From an uncultured Bacilli bacterium (lineage in GTDB: Bacteria > Bacillota_I > Bacilli_A > RF39 > UBA660), in contig CAKOTA010000035.1 of NCBI GenBank assembly GCA_934119965.1, positions 1 through 7,334 on the forward strand: DNA of 7,334 bases. The letters are read 5' to 3'. Shown piece after piece: positions 1-5,106 of the stretch (position 1 is the stretch's first letter; every line of letters begins with the position of its first letter). The position numbers and the translations under genes were made by a program. Below the pieces are notes generated by a model that saw only the letters and a program-made list of their open reading frames with translations, was not told the DNA's origin and did no database searches.

Positions 1-8
1 GAGCGAAG

Positions 9-23
9 CCTTATTTAATAAGG
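9..23. repeat. 7-bp inverted repeat
   Basis: CCTTATT at 9-15 is the exact reverse complement of AATAAGG at 17-23, with a single T between. The spacing is too small for a good RNA hairpin, so a dimeric protein-binding site is more likely than a terminator. The half-site CTTATTT recurs at 60-66. Confidence 0.5.
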
Positions 24-24
24 G

Positions 25-47
25 AAACGGTAAAAAATAAACGGTAA
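25..47. repeat. AAACGGTAA direct repeat, two copies
   Basis: Two exact 9-bp copies at 25-33 and 39-47, with start points 14 bp apart. They lie 20-40 bp from the tRNA-derived core, where accessory (arm-type) integrase sites of tRNA-integrating elements are often found. The protein that would bind them is not in the window. Confidence 0.6.
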
Positions 48-66
48 TTTAATTTAGGGCTTATTT

Positions 67-111
67 TTCATACCCGATAGGTCGTGAGTTCGAATCTCTC
101 CGGCGCTACCA
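67..111 (+). tRNA. 3' half of elongator tRNA-Met (CAU); likely attachment-site copy
   Basis: Visible in order: anticodon loop TTCATAC (67-73, anticodon CAT at 69-71), 3' anticodon strand CCGAT (74-78), variable loop AGGTC (79-83), T stem GTGAG/CTCTC (84-88, 96-100) around loop TTCGAAT, 3' acceptor strand CGGCGCT (101-107), discriminator A and encoded CCA (109-111). The T stem has one T-T mismatch. From memory, TTCATACCCG...AGGTC and the ending GCTACCA match Bacillus elongator, not initiator, tRNA-Met. No pairing 5' half is adjacent. Because similarity starts at the anticodon loop, a common crossover point for tyrosine recombinases in tRNA genes, I infer a duplicated 3' segment left by integration. 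It is probably not functional as it stands. Confidence 0.72.
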
Positions 112-120
112 TATGTGATT

Positions 121-149
121 AACTAGTTTAAAAGTAAACTAGTTTTTTT
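121..149 (+). terminator. Rho-independent terminator of the tRNA
   Basis: A perfect 10-bp stem AACTAGTTTA (121-130) / TAAACTAGTT (135-144) with loop AAAG is followed by a T run to 149. It sits 10 bp past the CCA end and is the natural terminator of the tRNA transcript. Confidence 0.9.
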
Positions 150-279
150 AATACTTAACGAGTAAAATAAGTATGCTATTATATTTTTGTTTTTTCAGTT
201 ATCTCTAGACCAGTAGAAATATTAAATGAATTAGAAAATGAATAAAAATCAAAAAAATAAAAAAATTTTTCGACAATGT
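150..279. other. Gene-free AT-rich spacer
   Basis: No convincing gene lies between the tRNA terminator and the promoter at 280. There is a weak inverted repeat ATACTTA (151-157) / TAAGTAT (168-174). A 24-codon stretch at 171-245, open but without a start codon and ending in a TAA, could be a decayed C-terminal remnant, but it is too short to claim. Poly-A and poly-T runs at 250-270 may act as an UP element for the promoter that follows. Confidence 0.5.
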
Positions 280-308
280 TTGACAAAATAAAACAATTAT
301 GCTAATAT
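280..308 (+). promoter_or_regulatory. Near-consensus sigma-A promoter
   Basis: TTGACA (280-285, a perfect -35), a 17-bp spacer and TAATAT (303-308) preceded by TG at 300-301 (extended -10). Predicted start is near 311-315. It is by far the best promoter in the window and drives the short transcript that follows. Confidence 0.88.
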
Positions 309-314
309 ATAGTT

Positions 315-390
315 GTAAGGCTTTACCGCTTACATATTTTATATAAGAAAAGCACCTGTTCTAAACCATTTCGGGTGCTTTTCATTTTGT
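315..390 (+). ncRNA. Candidate small RNA or leader RNA with its own terminator
   Basis: The predicted transcript of about 75 bases has no start codon with a Shine-Dalgarno. It folds as a 5-bp hairpin GTAAG (315-319) / CTTAC (329-333) with a 9-base loop, an AU-rich linker, and a 10-bp terminator hairpin (347-356 / 374-383) with a 17-base loop. It matches no riboswitch or housekeeping RNA that I can recognise; I considered SRP RNA, 6S, preQ1, PyrR and T-box. The gene at 433 starts 43 bp past it without a strong promoter of its own, so this RNA may be an attenuated leader, or an RNA regulator or antitoxin of that gene. The order promoter, RNA, terminator, toxin-like gene recalls type III toxin-antitoxin loci, but the tandem repeats expected there are absent. 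Confidence 0.55.
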
Positions 391-394
391 AATT
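347..394 (+). terminator. Terminator of the small RNA / attenuator before the 433 gene
   Basis: GAAAAGCACC (347-356) pairs perfectly with GGTGCTTTTC (374-383). The loop is 17 bases, unusually long, and T-rich sequence follows. If the downstream gene is read from the 280 promoter, it must be by readthrough of this hairpin. Confidence 0.85.
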
Positions 395-432
395 TTTTAA
401 AATTATACACATATAAATTATTAGGTGATTAT

Positions 433-963
433 ATGATAATATTCCATGGGGGTTTTAATAAAAAACAAGTATTAAAATTAAGAAATAATAAATATATTTT
501 GTATAAAAAAGATAAGTATGAAACATTTAATATTAAAAATGAAAACACATTTAAATATTATGAAATAGAAGAAAAAAGTAAAAGAAAAGAAAAAATAGAA
601 GACATGATTGAACAAAATTATTTAAATCAATGGATTCATTGTTTTAAATATTTAGAAAATGCTTTATACTTTTGTAAAGAACCATATAATTATATAGTGG
701 CTTTTGAACTATCAGAAAGTTTAATTGAAAAGTATAAAGGAGTAGGTAATTATAAATATGAAGGATATAAATTAGAATATAGAATTCCAAGAAAAGAAAT
801 TAACAGCACAAATATTATTGATGTTTTTAGATTTGAATATTTTGATTCAGAAGTCATAAAAAAACTTAAAGAAAAATATCCAAGCGAATATTCTGGCTAT
901 AGAGAAAATGAGGAAGCAAAAAAATTACTAAAAGCAATGCATCAAAAATGTAAATATCTATAA
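433..963 (+). CDS. Orphan 176-aa protein, possibly ADP-ribosyltransferase-like toxin
   Basis: I do not recognise this protein as a named family. It is soluble, rich in Lys, Tyr, Asn and Glu, and has no signal peptide or membrane segment. The start is supported by AGGTG at 423-427, 5 bases before ATG. Three features weakly recall small ADP-ribosyltransferase-fold proteins: an N-terminal H-x-G (FHGGF, residues 4-8), a central A-L-Y-F followed by a strand (YIVAFEL, 87-93), and a late L-E-Y-R-I-P strand with downstream hydrophobics (114-134). The catalytic residues cannot be assigned with confidence. It lies behind the strong promoter, small RNA and terminator, next to the putative attachment site, a setting common for toxins and defence genes. 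A short CTAT/ATAG stem and seven T's (958-975) may terminate it. The coding sequence is real; the function is unknown. Confidence 0.8.
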   Translation: MIIFHGGFNKKQVLKLRNNKYILYKKDKYETFNIKNENTFKYYEIEEKSKRKEKIEDMIEQNYLNQWIHCFKYLENALYFCKEPYNYIVAFELSESLIEKYKGVGNYKYEGYKLEYRIPRKEINSTNIIDVFRFEYFDSEVIKKLKEKYPSEYSGYRENEEAKKLLKAMHQKCKYL

Positions 964-999
964 AATAGTTTTTTTAATAAAATTACATAACTTAAAATC

Positions 1000-1028
1000 T
1001 TTATATTTATTGCTATACATGTTATAAT
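1000..1028 (+). promoter_or_regulatory. Promoter of the thymidylate kinase gene
   Basis: TTTATA (1000-1005), a 17-bp spacer and a perfect TATAAT (1023-1028) with TG at 1020-1021. The predicted start near 1035 falls on the GAGGTG Shine-Dalgarno (1035-1040), giving a leader of only about 11 bases. Confidence 0.72.
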
Positions 1029-1045
1029 AAATTTGAGGTGTTGTT

Positions 1046-1720
1046 ATGTTAATATCAATAGAGGGAACAGATTGTTCTGGAAAAGAAACTCAATCAAATT
1101 TATTGTGTGAAAAATTAAAACAAAATTATCAAGTATATAAAACATCATTTCCAATGTATGAAAGTGCTACAGGTAAAATAGTTGGTGGTTCTTATTTAGG
1201 AAAAGCTAGTATCGGTGAATGTTTATTTAAAGAAGGGGCAGTTAATGTTAATCCTAAAATTGCAAGTCTTTATTATGCAGCAGATAGATTATATAATATA
1301 GATAAAATATATGAACATTTGAATAAAAATGAAATTGTAATATTAGATAGATATGTTGAATCAAATATGGCTCATCAGGGTGGCAAAATATATGATGACA
1401 AATTAAGAAATGAACTATATGAGTGGTTAGATAAATTAGAATATGGATTATTAAATTTACCTCATCCAGATATAACTATATTTTTGTATATGCCATATGA
1501 ATATGCATTAAAATTAAAGAAAAATAGAACTGAATTAGATCAACACGAATTATCTAAAGAACATTTATTGAATGCTGAAAAAGCTTATCTTGAGTTAGCA
1601 CGCAAATACAACTTCAAAGTTATAAATTGTATAGAAGATAACAAAATTAGAAGTATTGAGGATATAAACGATGAAATTTATAGTATTATAAGTAATTATT
1701 TGAATAAAAAAACAAAATAA
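1046..1720 (+). CDS. tmk: Thymidylate kinase (dTMP kinase)
   Basis: Phosphorylates dTMP to dTDP with ATP in the cytosol, an essential step to dTTP. The 224-residue length fits the family. Visible are a P-loop near residues 7-15 (G-T-D-C-S-G-K-E-T), a substrate region SFPMYES (34-40) in place of the REPGGT of the classic bacterial enzyme, the DRY motif (101-103) followed by SNMAHQGGK, and a basic LID region K-x-K-K-N-R (156-161). From memory this is the GTDCSGKETQ subfamily found in Clostridia and relatives, in which Glu follows the P-loop lysine instead of the usual Thr/Ser. GAGGTG at 1035-1040 sits 5 bases before ATG. The gene has its own promoter. A weak AT hairpin (1710-1734) follows. No decay is seen. 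Confidence 0.93.
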   Translation: MLISIEGTDCSGKETQSNLLCEKLKQNYQVYKTSFPMYESATGKIVGGSYLGKASIGECLFKEGAVNVNPKIASLYYAADRLYNIDKIYEHLNKNEIVILDRYVESNMAHQGGKIYDDKLRNELYEWLDKLEYGLLNLPHPDITIFLYMPYEYALKLKKNRTELDQHELSKEHLLNAEKAYLELARKYNFKVINCIEDNKIRSIEDINDEIYSIISNYLNKKTK

Positions 1721-1738
1721 TTACTTTTTTGTTTATTT
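1710..1738 (+). terminator. Weak AT-rich terminator candidate after tmk
   Basis: AAACAAAA (1710-1717) pairs with TTTTGTTT (1727-1734) around a 9-base loop. The stem has only one G-C pair and overlaps the last codons of tmk. Termination here is probably partial. Confidence 0.35.
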
Positions 1739-1750
1739 TATAAAAAAAAG

Positions 1751-1759
1751 TGTTATAAT
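1751..1759 (+). promoter_or_regulatory. Extended -10 promoter of the deacetylase gene
   Basis: TGTTATAAT (TG at 1751-1752, perfect TATAAT 1754-1759) without a good -35. The start is expected near 1766, giving a leader of about 18 bases that includes AAGGGG (1771-1776). Confidence 0.65.
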
Positions 1760-1783
1760 AGAATACGCAGAAGGGGAATTATT

Positions 1784-2512
1784 ATGAAGGAAAGAATTTT
1801 GATTGTTGGCGTACTTATATTTTCTTTGATTGTTGTAGTAGTAGACGCTAAAGAAACGAATATAGAAAACAAATCATTTATGCAAACAAATAGTGATATT
1901 AATAATTTAGCTGAAGATTATAATAAATGCTATAAATTTGAAAATAAGAAAGAGAAAGAAATAAAAAGGTTAATGATTGTTGCTCACCCTGACGATGAAA
2001 CAATATTTGGTGGAGGACACTTATTACAAGATAAATATACTGTTGTATGTGTTACATGTGGTAAAGTTGAATATAGAGTTAAAGAATTTGAAGAAGTAAT
2101 GAGTAAAACTGATGACGATTATATTATGTTAGGGTATACTGATAGAGAGAATTTAACAGGTCCAATAAGCAATTGGAATAATGAATATAACGAAATATAC
2201 AATTCTTTATCCGAAATTATCAATAGTACAGATTGGGATCTAATAGTTACTCATAATCCCGATGGTGAATATGGACACATTCACCATATAAAAACAAGTG
2301 AAATCGTAAGTAGAATAGCTGATAAAAATAAATTATATTATTTTGGACATTGGTACCGTAATGGAAGCAATGGTCCAAGAATTTCTGATGATTTATATAA
2401 TGTAAAAATTCAAGAATTAATATCTATATATTATAGATCACAAGGGACAGCACTAAATTATAATTATAATATGTTACCTTATGAAAATTGGATTCAAGCT
2501 AATGAATGGTAA
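1784..2512 (+). CDS. PIG-L/LmbE-type deacetylase, membrane-anchored or secreted
   Basis: Belongs to the zinc-dependent GlcNAc-PI de-N-acetylase (PIG-L/LmbE) family, which removes acetyl groups from N-acetylglucosamine-containing substrates. The zinc motif AHPDDE is at residues 67-72 and the second metal-binding motif is in HNPDGEYGHIHH (157-168), so the active site looks intact. Residues 4-21 form a hydrophobic helix after a Lys/Arg start. It is followed by D-A-K, so it is either a signal peptide or an N-terminal anchor, placing the enzyme outside the membrane. A Lys/Asn-rich linker (about 24-60) precedes the domain. AAGGGG (1771-1776) is 7 bases before ATG. It is convergent with a glycosyltransferase/ATP-grasp operon, which supports a role on a surface glycan. 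The exact substrate cannot be read from sequence. Confidence 0.9.
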   Translation: MKERILIVGVLIFSLIVVVVDAKETNIENKSFMQTNSDINNLAEDYNKCYKFENKKEKEIKRLMIVAHPDDETIFGGGHLLQDKYTVVCVTCGKVEYRVKEFEEVMSKTDDDYIMLGYTDRENLTGPISNWNNEYNEIYNSLSEIINSTDWDLIVTHNPDGEYGHIHHIKTSEIVSRIADKNKLYYFGHWYRNGSNGPRISDDLYNVKIQELISIYYRSQGTALNYNYNMLPYENWIQANEW

Positions 2513-2539
2513 AAAAACAACGAATTAATCGTTGTTTTT
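2513..2539. terminator. Bidirectional terminator between convergent genes
   Basis: AAAAACAACGA (2513-2523) pairs perfectly over 11 bp with TCGTTGTTTTT (2529-2539), with a 5-base loop. There is a T run on each strand, so it can serve both genes. It overlaps the last codons (K-N-N-D-stop) of the glycosyltransferase on the minus strand. Confidence 0.85.
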
Positions 2540-3673
2540 AAGTACCTTATTGTATAATTTTATAGTATTTTTAATTACTTCTTCTTTAGAATATTTACTA
2601 GCTTCTTTTCTTATATAATTGCTATCATACTTTTCATAATGATCAATTAAATACTTAATTTTATTAGTCATATCATCAACATCATTAACTTTACATATGA
2701 CACCAACTTTAGAATTAATATATTCGGCAGGACCTAAACAATCAGTTGAAACAATAGGTAATCCAGATGCCATAGCTTCAATACCCGGAATTCCAAAACT
2801 TTCTAATTCACTAGAAATTAATAAAGCATTCTCTTTTTTTAATATTTCGGCAATTTCAAATTTGTTTTTTCTACCTAAAAAAGTAATTTCTTTATGTAAA
2901 TTTAATTCATCACAAACTTGTTTATAATAATTTTCATAAAAACCATCGCCAATAACATCTAAATGAATTTTAATGTTTTGTTCTTTTAATTTTTTGACAG
3001 CTTTAAAGGCAATATCTAATCTTTTTCCCTCTCTTAAAGCACAAACACTGACTAATTTAAAAACATTATTTCTTTTTCTTACAACATCATTATTAAAAGG
3101 TGTAGTATCAACCAGATTAGGAATAATATAACATTCATTAGTATATTTTAAAACAATATCTTTCATATATTTACTAACTGTTGAATAAGTAGAATTCTTT
3201 AAAACAAAATTTCCATATTTTTTTAAAGAATCATTTTTATAAAATCTTTCTAAATTACCACAATGTTCAGTAACAATTACAGGAATATCGTATTTTTTAC
3301 CTATAATGCAAGCTGCATAACCAGCTGGAACTGTAACATGAGCATGAATTAAATCAGGTTTTTCATTATGTTTTAAATAATCTTTAAAAGCATAATCTAA
3401 TTTTTTAACATATCTATTAATACCTAGCTTAAAACTAATAGGGGATAAGTTTAATAATTTATATATATAGACATTATAATTAGTTTCTTTGTCAATTTCT
3501 TTTTTCTTCATAAATAGATATTTAAAAGGATTACTCAATCTTTGTCTATCAATAAATAACATATCAGCTTTTATGCCATAATTATTTAAAGCATAAGTAA
3601 ATTCCTTATGATAAACACCCATTAATTTATCTTCACCATTAGGATACCAAGTAGGGATAACTAAAACTCTCAT
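2525..3673 (-). CDS. Glycosyltransferase, GT4 family (GT-B fold)
   Basis: Transfers a sugar from a nucleotide-sugar to a glycan or lipid acceptor, probably at the inner face of the membrane. At 382 residues it has the usual two-domain GT-B layout. The N-terminal acceptor domain has HAHVTVPAGY (110-119) and TEHCG (135-139). The C-terminal donor domain has LREGKRLD (213-220), GDGFYENYY (242-250) and the retaining-enzyme E-x7-E motif ESFGIPGIE (291-299), followed by A-S-G-L-P-I-V. No membrane segment is seen. Its ATG overlaps the TGA of the upstream ATP-grasp gene by 4 bp (ATGA), and the only upstream Shine-Dalgarno-like run is distant, so translation is probably coupled. It is last in the operon. 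Donor and acceptor cannot be inferred. Confidence 0.93.
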   Translation of the reverse strand: MRVLVIPTWYPNGEDKLMGVYHKEFTYALNNYGIKADMLFIDRQRLSNPFKYLFMKKKEIDKETNYNVYIYKLLNLSPISFKLGINRYVKKLDYAFKDYLKHNEKPDLIHAHVTVPAGYAACIIGKKYDIPVIVTEHCGNLERFYKNDSLKKYGNFVLKNSTYSTVSKYMKDIVLKYTNECYIIPNLVDTTPFNNDVVRKRNNVFKLVSVCALREGKRLDIAFKAVKKLKEQNIKIHLDVIGDGFYENYYKQVCDELNLHKEITFLGRKNKFEIAEILKKENALLISSELESFGIPGIEAMASGLPIVSTDCLGPAEYINSKVGVICKVNDVDDMTNKIKYLIDHYEKYDSNYIRKEASKYSKEEVIKNTIKLYNKVLKNND

Positions 3674-4677
3674 ATTTTATAATTAGTCCCTTCATTTTTA
3701 TTAATTTCATTTAAACAATCTCTCATAATATCAATTCTACCTCTTTTAGATAAAACTTGGACTAAATCAAATCCTGGTCTTCTGTTTCCTTCGATAAATG
3801 TAGCGCCATTTTCTGTAACAGCAACATCCCATCCAACAACATGAATATTTTTATTTACTAAAGCAGCATCAAGAACTAATTTTTTAACTTTATCCCAGTT
3901 AGGAATTTGAAATCCATCAAATTTAATACCTGACTTAGGATGCTTATCAAAATATTCTAGATTTTTATTAAAAGCAGAACCAACTAATTTACCACTCGTA
4001 ATATCAACTAAACAAGCCATACCACCTTGATGAAAGTTATCAACTGAAGCAGTACCATCACTAAAACGCATACAAGCAAATAAAATTTTTGATTTTCCGT
4101 TATATCCAAAAGTCATAATTCTAATAGTATTAACACTACTATCTACAATTTTACTTATTTCTTTGTTTTGAATAACATATTCTTCTAAAAATAGCTTTTC
4201 ATTTTTTAATTTATCATAAAATTCTTTGATATCTTTAATGTCTTTTGAATATAATTTTTCAACTCCATGTCCACCTAAACCATCATAAGGTTTAATCATA
4301 AAATATTCGTGTTTTTTTAAAAATTCTTTTAATTCTTCTAAAGATCCATTATCGAAAAAATCTCTATCAATATAATCTTTAAAATTTCTTAAAAAATTAG
4401 TTTTAATTGTGAAGAAAGTTTTATATTTAGAAGGAGATACTATTTCATAAAATTTATCTTGATGTTTTATGGTAGCATACTCCATAATTTCTTTTTTACT
4501 TTTTTTATAAAGTTCATAATTTAAAAAGTCACTATATCCACAGCCAATTAATCTAAAAGTGTTTATGAATTTAAATTTCAATTTAGAATAACTAATATTT
4601 TCTTTAATACTAATTTCTTTTAGTTTTTTATTAAATCTACTTAAATTACCACTCATTGCATAACTAACAATACTCAT
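3670..4677 (-). CDS. Sugar-transfer-associated ATP-grasp ligase
   Basis: An ATP-grasp enzyme resembling the 'sugar-transfer associated' family (ATPgrasp_ST), thought to join an amino or carboxylic group to a surface sugar using ATP. Visible in order: an N-terminal helical region (1-80), a nucleotide-binding lysine and flexible glycine loop M-I-K-P...GLGGHGV (127-139), the hinge LEEYV (164-168), VNTIRIMT (182-189), DNFHQGGMACLVD (213-225), HPKSG...F (246-256), and the magnesium-binding end GWDVAV...FIEGNRRPGFD (282-304). All key ATP-grasp elements are present. The Shine-Dalgarno GGAGTGA overlaps the stop codon of the HIT gene, 4 bp upstream. The 4-bp overlap with the glycosyltransferase makes one transcription unit. 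Substrate is unknown; family assignment rests on motif memory. Confidence 0.87.
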   Translation of the reverse strand: MSIVSYAMSGNLSRFNKKLKEISIKENISYSKLKFKFINTFRLIGCGYSDFLNYELYKKSKKEIMEYATIKHQDKFYEIVSPSKYKTFFTIKTNFLRNFKDYIDRDFFDNGSLEELKEFLKKHEYFMIKPYDGLGGHGVEKLYSKDIKDIKEFYDKLKNEKLFLEEYVIQNKEISKIVDSSVNTIRIMTFGYNGKSKILFACMRFSDGTASVDNFHQGGMACLVDITSGKLVGSAFNKNLEYFDKHPKSGIKFDGFQIPNWDKVKKLVLDAALVNKNIHVVGWDVAVTENGATFIEGNRRPGFDLVQVLSKRGRIDIMRDCLNEINKNEGTNYKI

Positions 4678-4681
4678 AAAA

Positions 4682-5044
4682 TCACTCCATTATTTTTTTA
4701 TATACATCTTCAATATCCATATCAATTTTATTGTTGTAATATGGCTTTAGGTGTAAATGAAAATGTTTAACTTCTTGAACATCACCATTATTTTGAATTA
4801 AAGTTAAACCATCGATATTTAATTTTTCTTCCATCTTTTTCTTTAGAATACGCGCTACATCAAAAATATGTAATAAAGTTTCATTATCGATGCTAACTAA
4901 ATCTTGATAGTGTTTTTTAGGAATAATTAAAGTATGTCCTGGACTATCAGGATTAATATCTAAGAAAGCATAAACTAAATTATCTTCATATACTTTATAT
5001 GATGGAATATCTCCATTAATAATTTTACAAAAAATACAATCCAT
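4682..5044 (-). CDS. HIT family nucleotide hydrolase
   Basis: A histidine-triad protein of the Hint type, hydrolysing nucleoside phosphoramidates or acyl-adenylates in the cytosol. At 120 residues it is a normal length. It begins MDCIFCKI with the CxxC pair (3, 6) that binds zinc in many relatives, contains the core NPDSPGHTLIIPKKH (31-45), and ends with the triad H-F-H-L-H-L-K-P (94-101), where the middle His (96) should be the nucleophile. The loop before the triad (N-N-G-D-V-Q-E-V-K) is shorter than the common NxGxxAGQxV. I choose the ATG at 5044-5042, 9 bases from AAAGGAG (5060-5054). The ATG at 5053-5051 is in frame but touches the Shine-Dalgarno. It is first gene of the operon; a role in clearing adenylate intermediates of the neighbouring ligase is only a guess. 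Confidence 0.92.
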   Translation of the reverse strand: MDCIFCKIINGDIPSYKVYEDNLVYAFLDINPDSPGHTLIIPKKHYQDLVSIDNETLLHIFDVARILKKKMEEKLNIDGLTLIQNNGDVQEVKHFHLHLKPYYNNKIDMDIEDVYKKIME

Positions 5045-5064
5045 AATTATCATCTCCTTTTAAA

Positions 5065-5073
5065 ATTATATCA
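5065..5073 (-). promoter_or_regulatory. Promoter of the HIT/ATP-grasp/glycosyltransferase operon
   Basis: Read on the minus strand this is TGATATAAT: extended TG plus a perfect TATAAT (5070-5065), without a clear -35. The start is expected near 5058, inside the AAAGGAG Shine-Dalgarno, so the leader would be about 14 bases. It is divergent from the promoter at 5096. Confidence 0.68.
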
Positions 5074-5095
5074 AATAAATTTTCAAAAATAAACA

Positions 5096-5101
5096 TATAA
5101 T
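5096..5101 (+). promoter_or_regulatory. -10 box of an apparently leaderless gene
   Basis: A perfect TATAAT at 5096-5101 is followed by only 5 bases before the ATG at 5107, so transcription should begin at or within a base of the start codon. No good -35 and no TG extension are seen. It lies in a 62-bp divergent spacer shared with the minus-strand operon promoter. Confidence 0.58.
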
Positions 5102-5106
5102 TAAGT

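Larger units (their letters stand above)
1..66. other. Repeat-bearing sequence abutting the tRNA-Met half; probable arm of an attachment site
   Basis: This stretch should contain the 5' half of the tRNA but does not: the bases just before the anticodon loop (62-66) cannot pair with the 3' anticodon strand CCGAT (74-78). It holds a 7-bp inverted repeat CCTTATT/AATAAGG (9-15, 17-23) with a one-base centre. It also holds a 9-bp direct repeat AAACGGTAA (25-33, 39-47), and a second copy of CTTATTT (10-16) at 60-66 touching the tRNA half. Short direct repeats next to a tRNA-derived core are typical of integrase arm-type sites, so I infer the end of an integrated element. Alternatively, GAGCG at 1-5 matches tRNA-Met positions 22-26, and ACGGT resembles the anticodon 5' strand, which would mean an interrupted or scrambled tRNA gene. 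Confidence 0.45.

Noticed and set aside
8..66. Group I or group II intron in the tRNA
   Set aside because: The stretch is only about 60 bases, lacks a domain V-like hairpin or P7/P9 elements, and no G lies between 60 and 75 where a group I 3' splice site would be needed.
67..111. 3' end of tmRNA or an initiator tRNA
   Set aside because: It has a CAT anticodon in a normal loop and variable region, and the loop TTCATAC with ending GCTACCA fits elongator tRNA-Met rather than tmRNA or initiator tRNA.
171..245. Short open stretch ending in a TAA, possible C-terminal gene remnant
   Set aside because: Only 24 codons, no start codon or Shine-Dalgarno, and no recognisable family; chance is as likely.
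315..390. Classical type III antitoxin RNA (tandem pseudoknot repeats)
   Set aside because: No tandem repeats are present and the downstream protein does not resemble ToxN, CptN or TenpN as I remember them.
2697..2927. Plus-strand open frame of 76 codons
   Set aside because: It lies wholly antisense to the well-supported glycosyltransferase and has no Shine-Dalgarno or family-like sequence.
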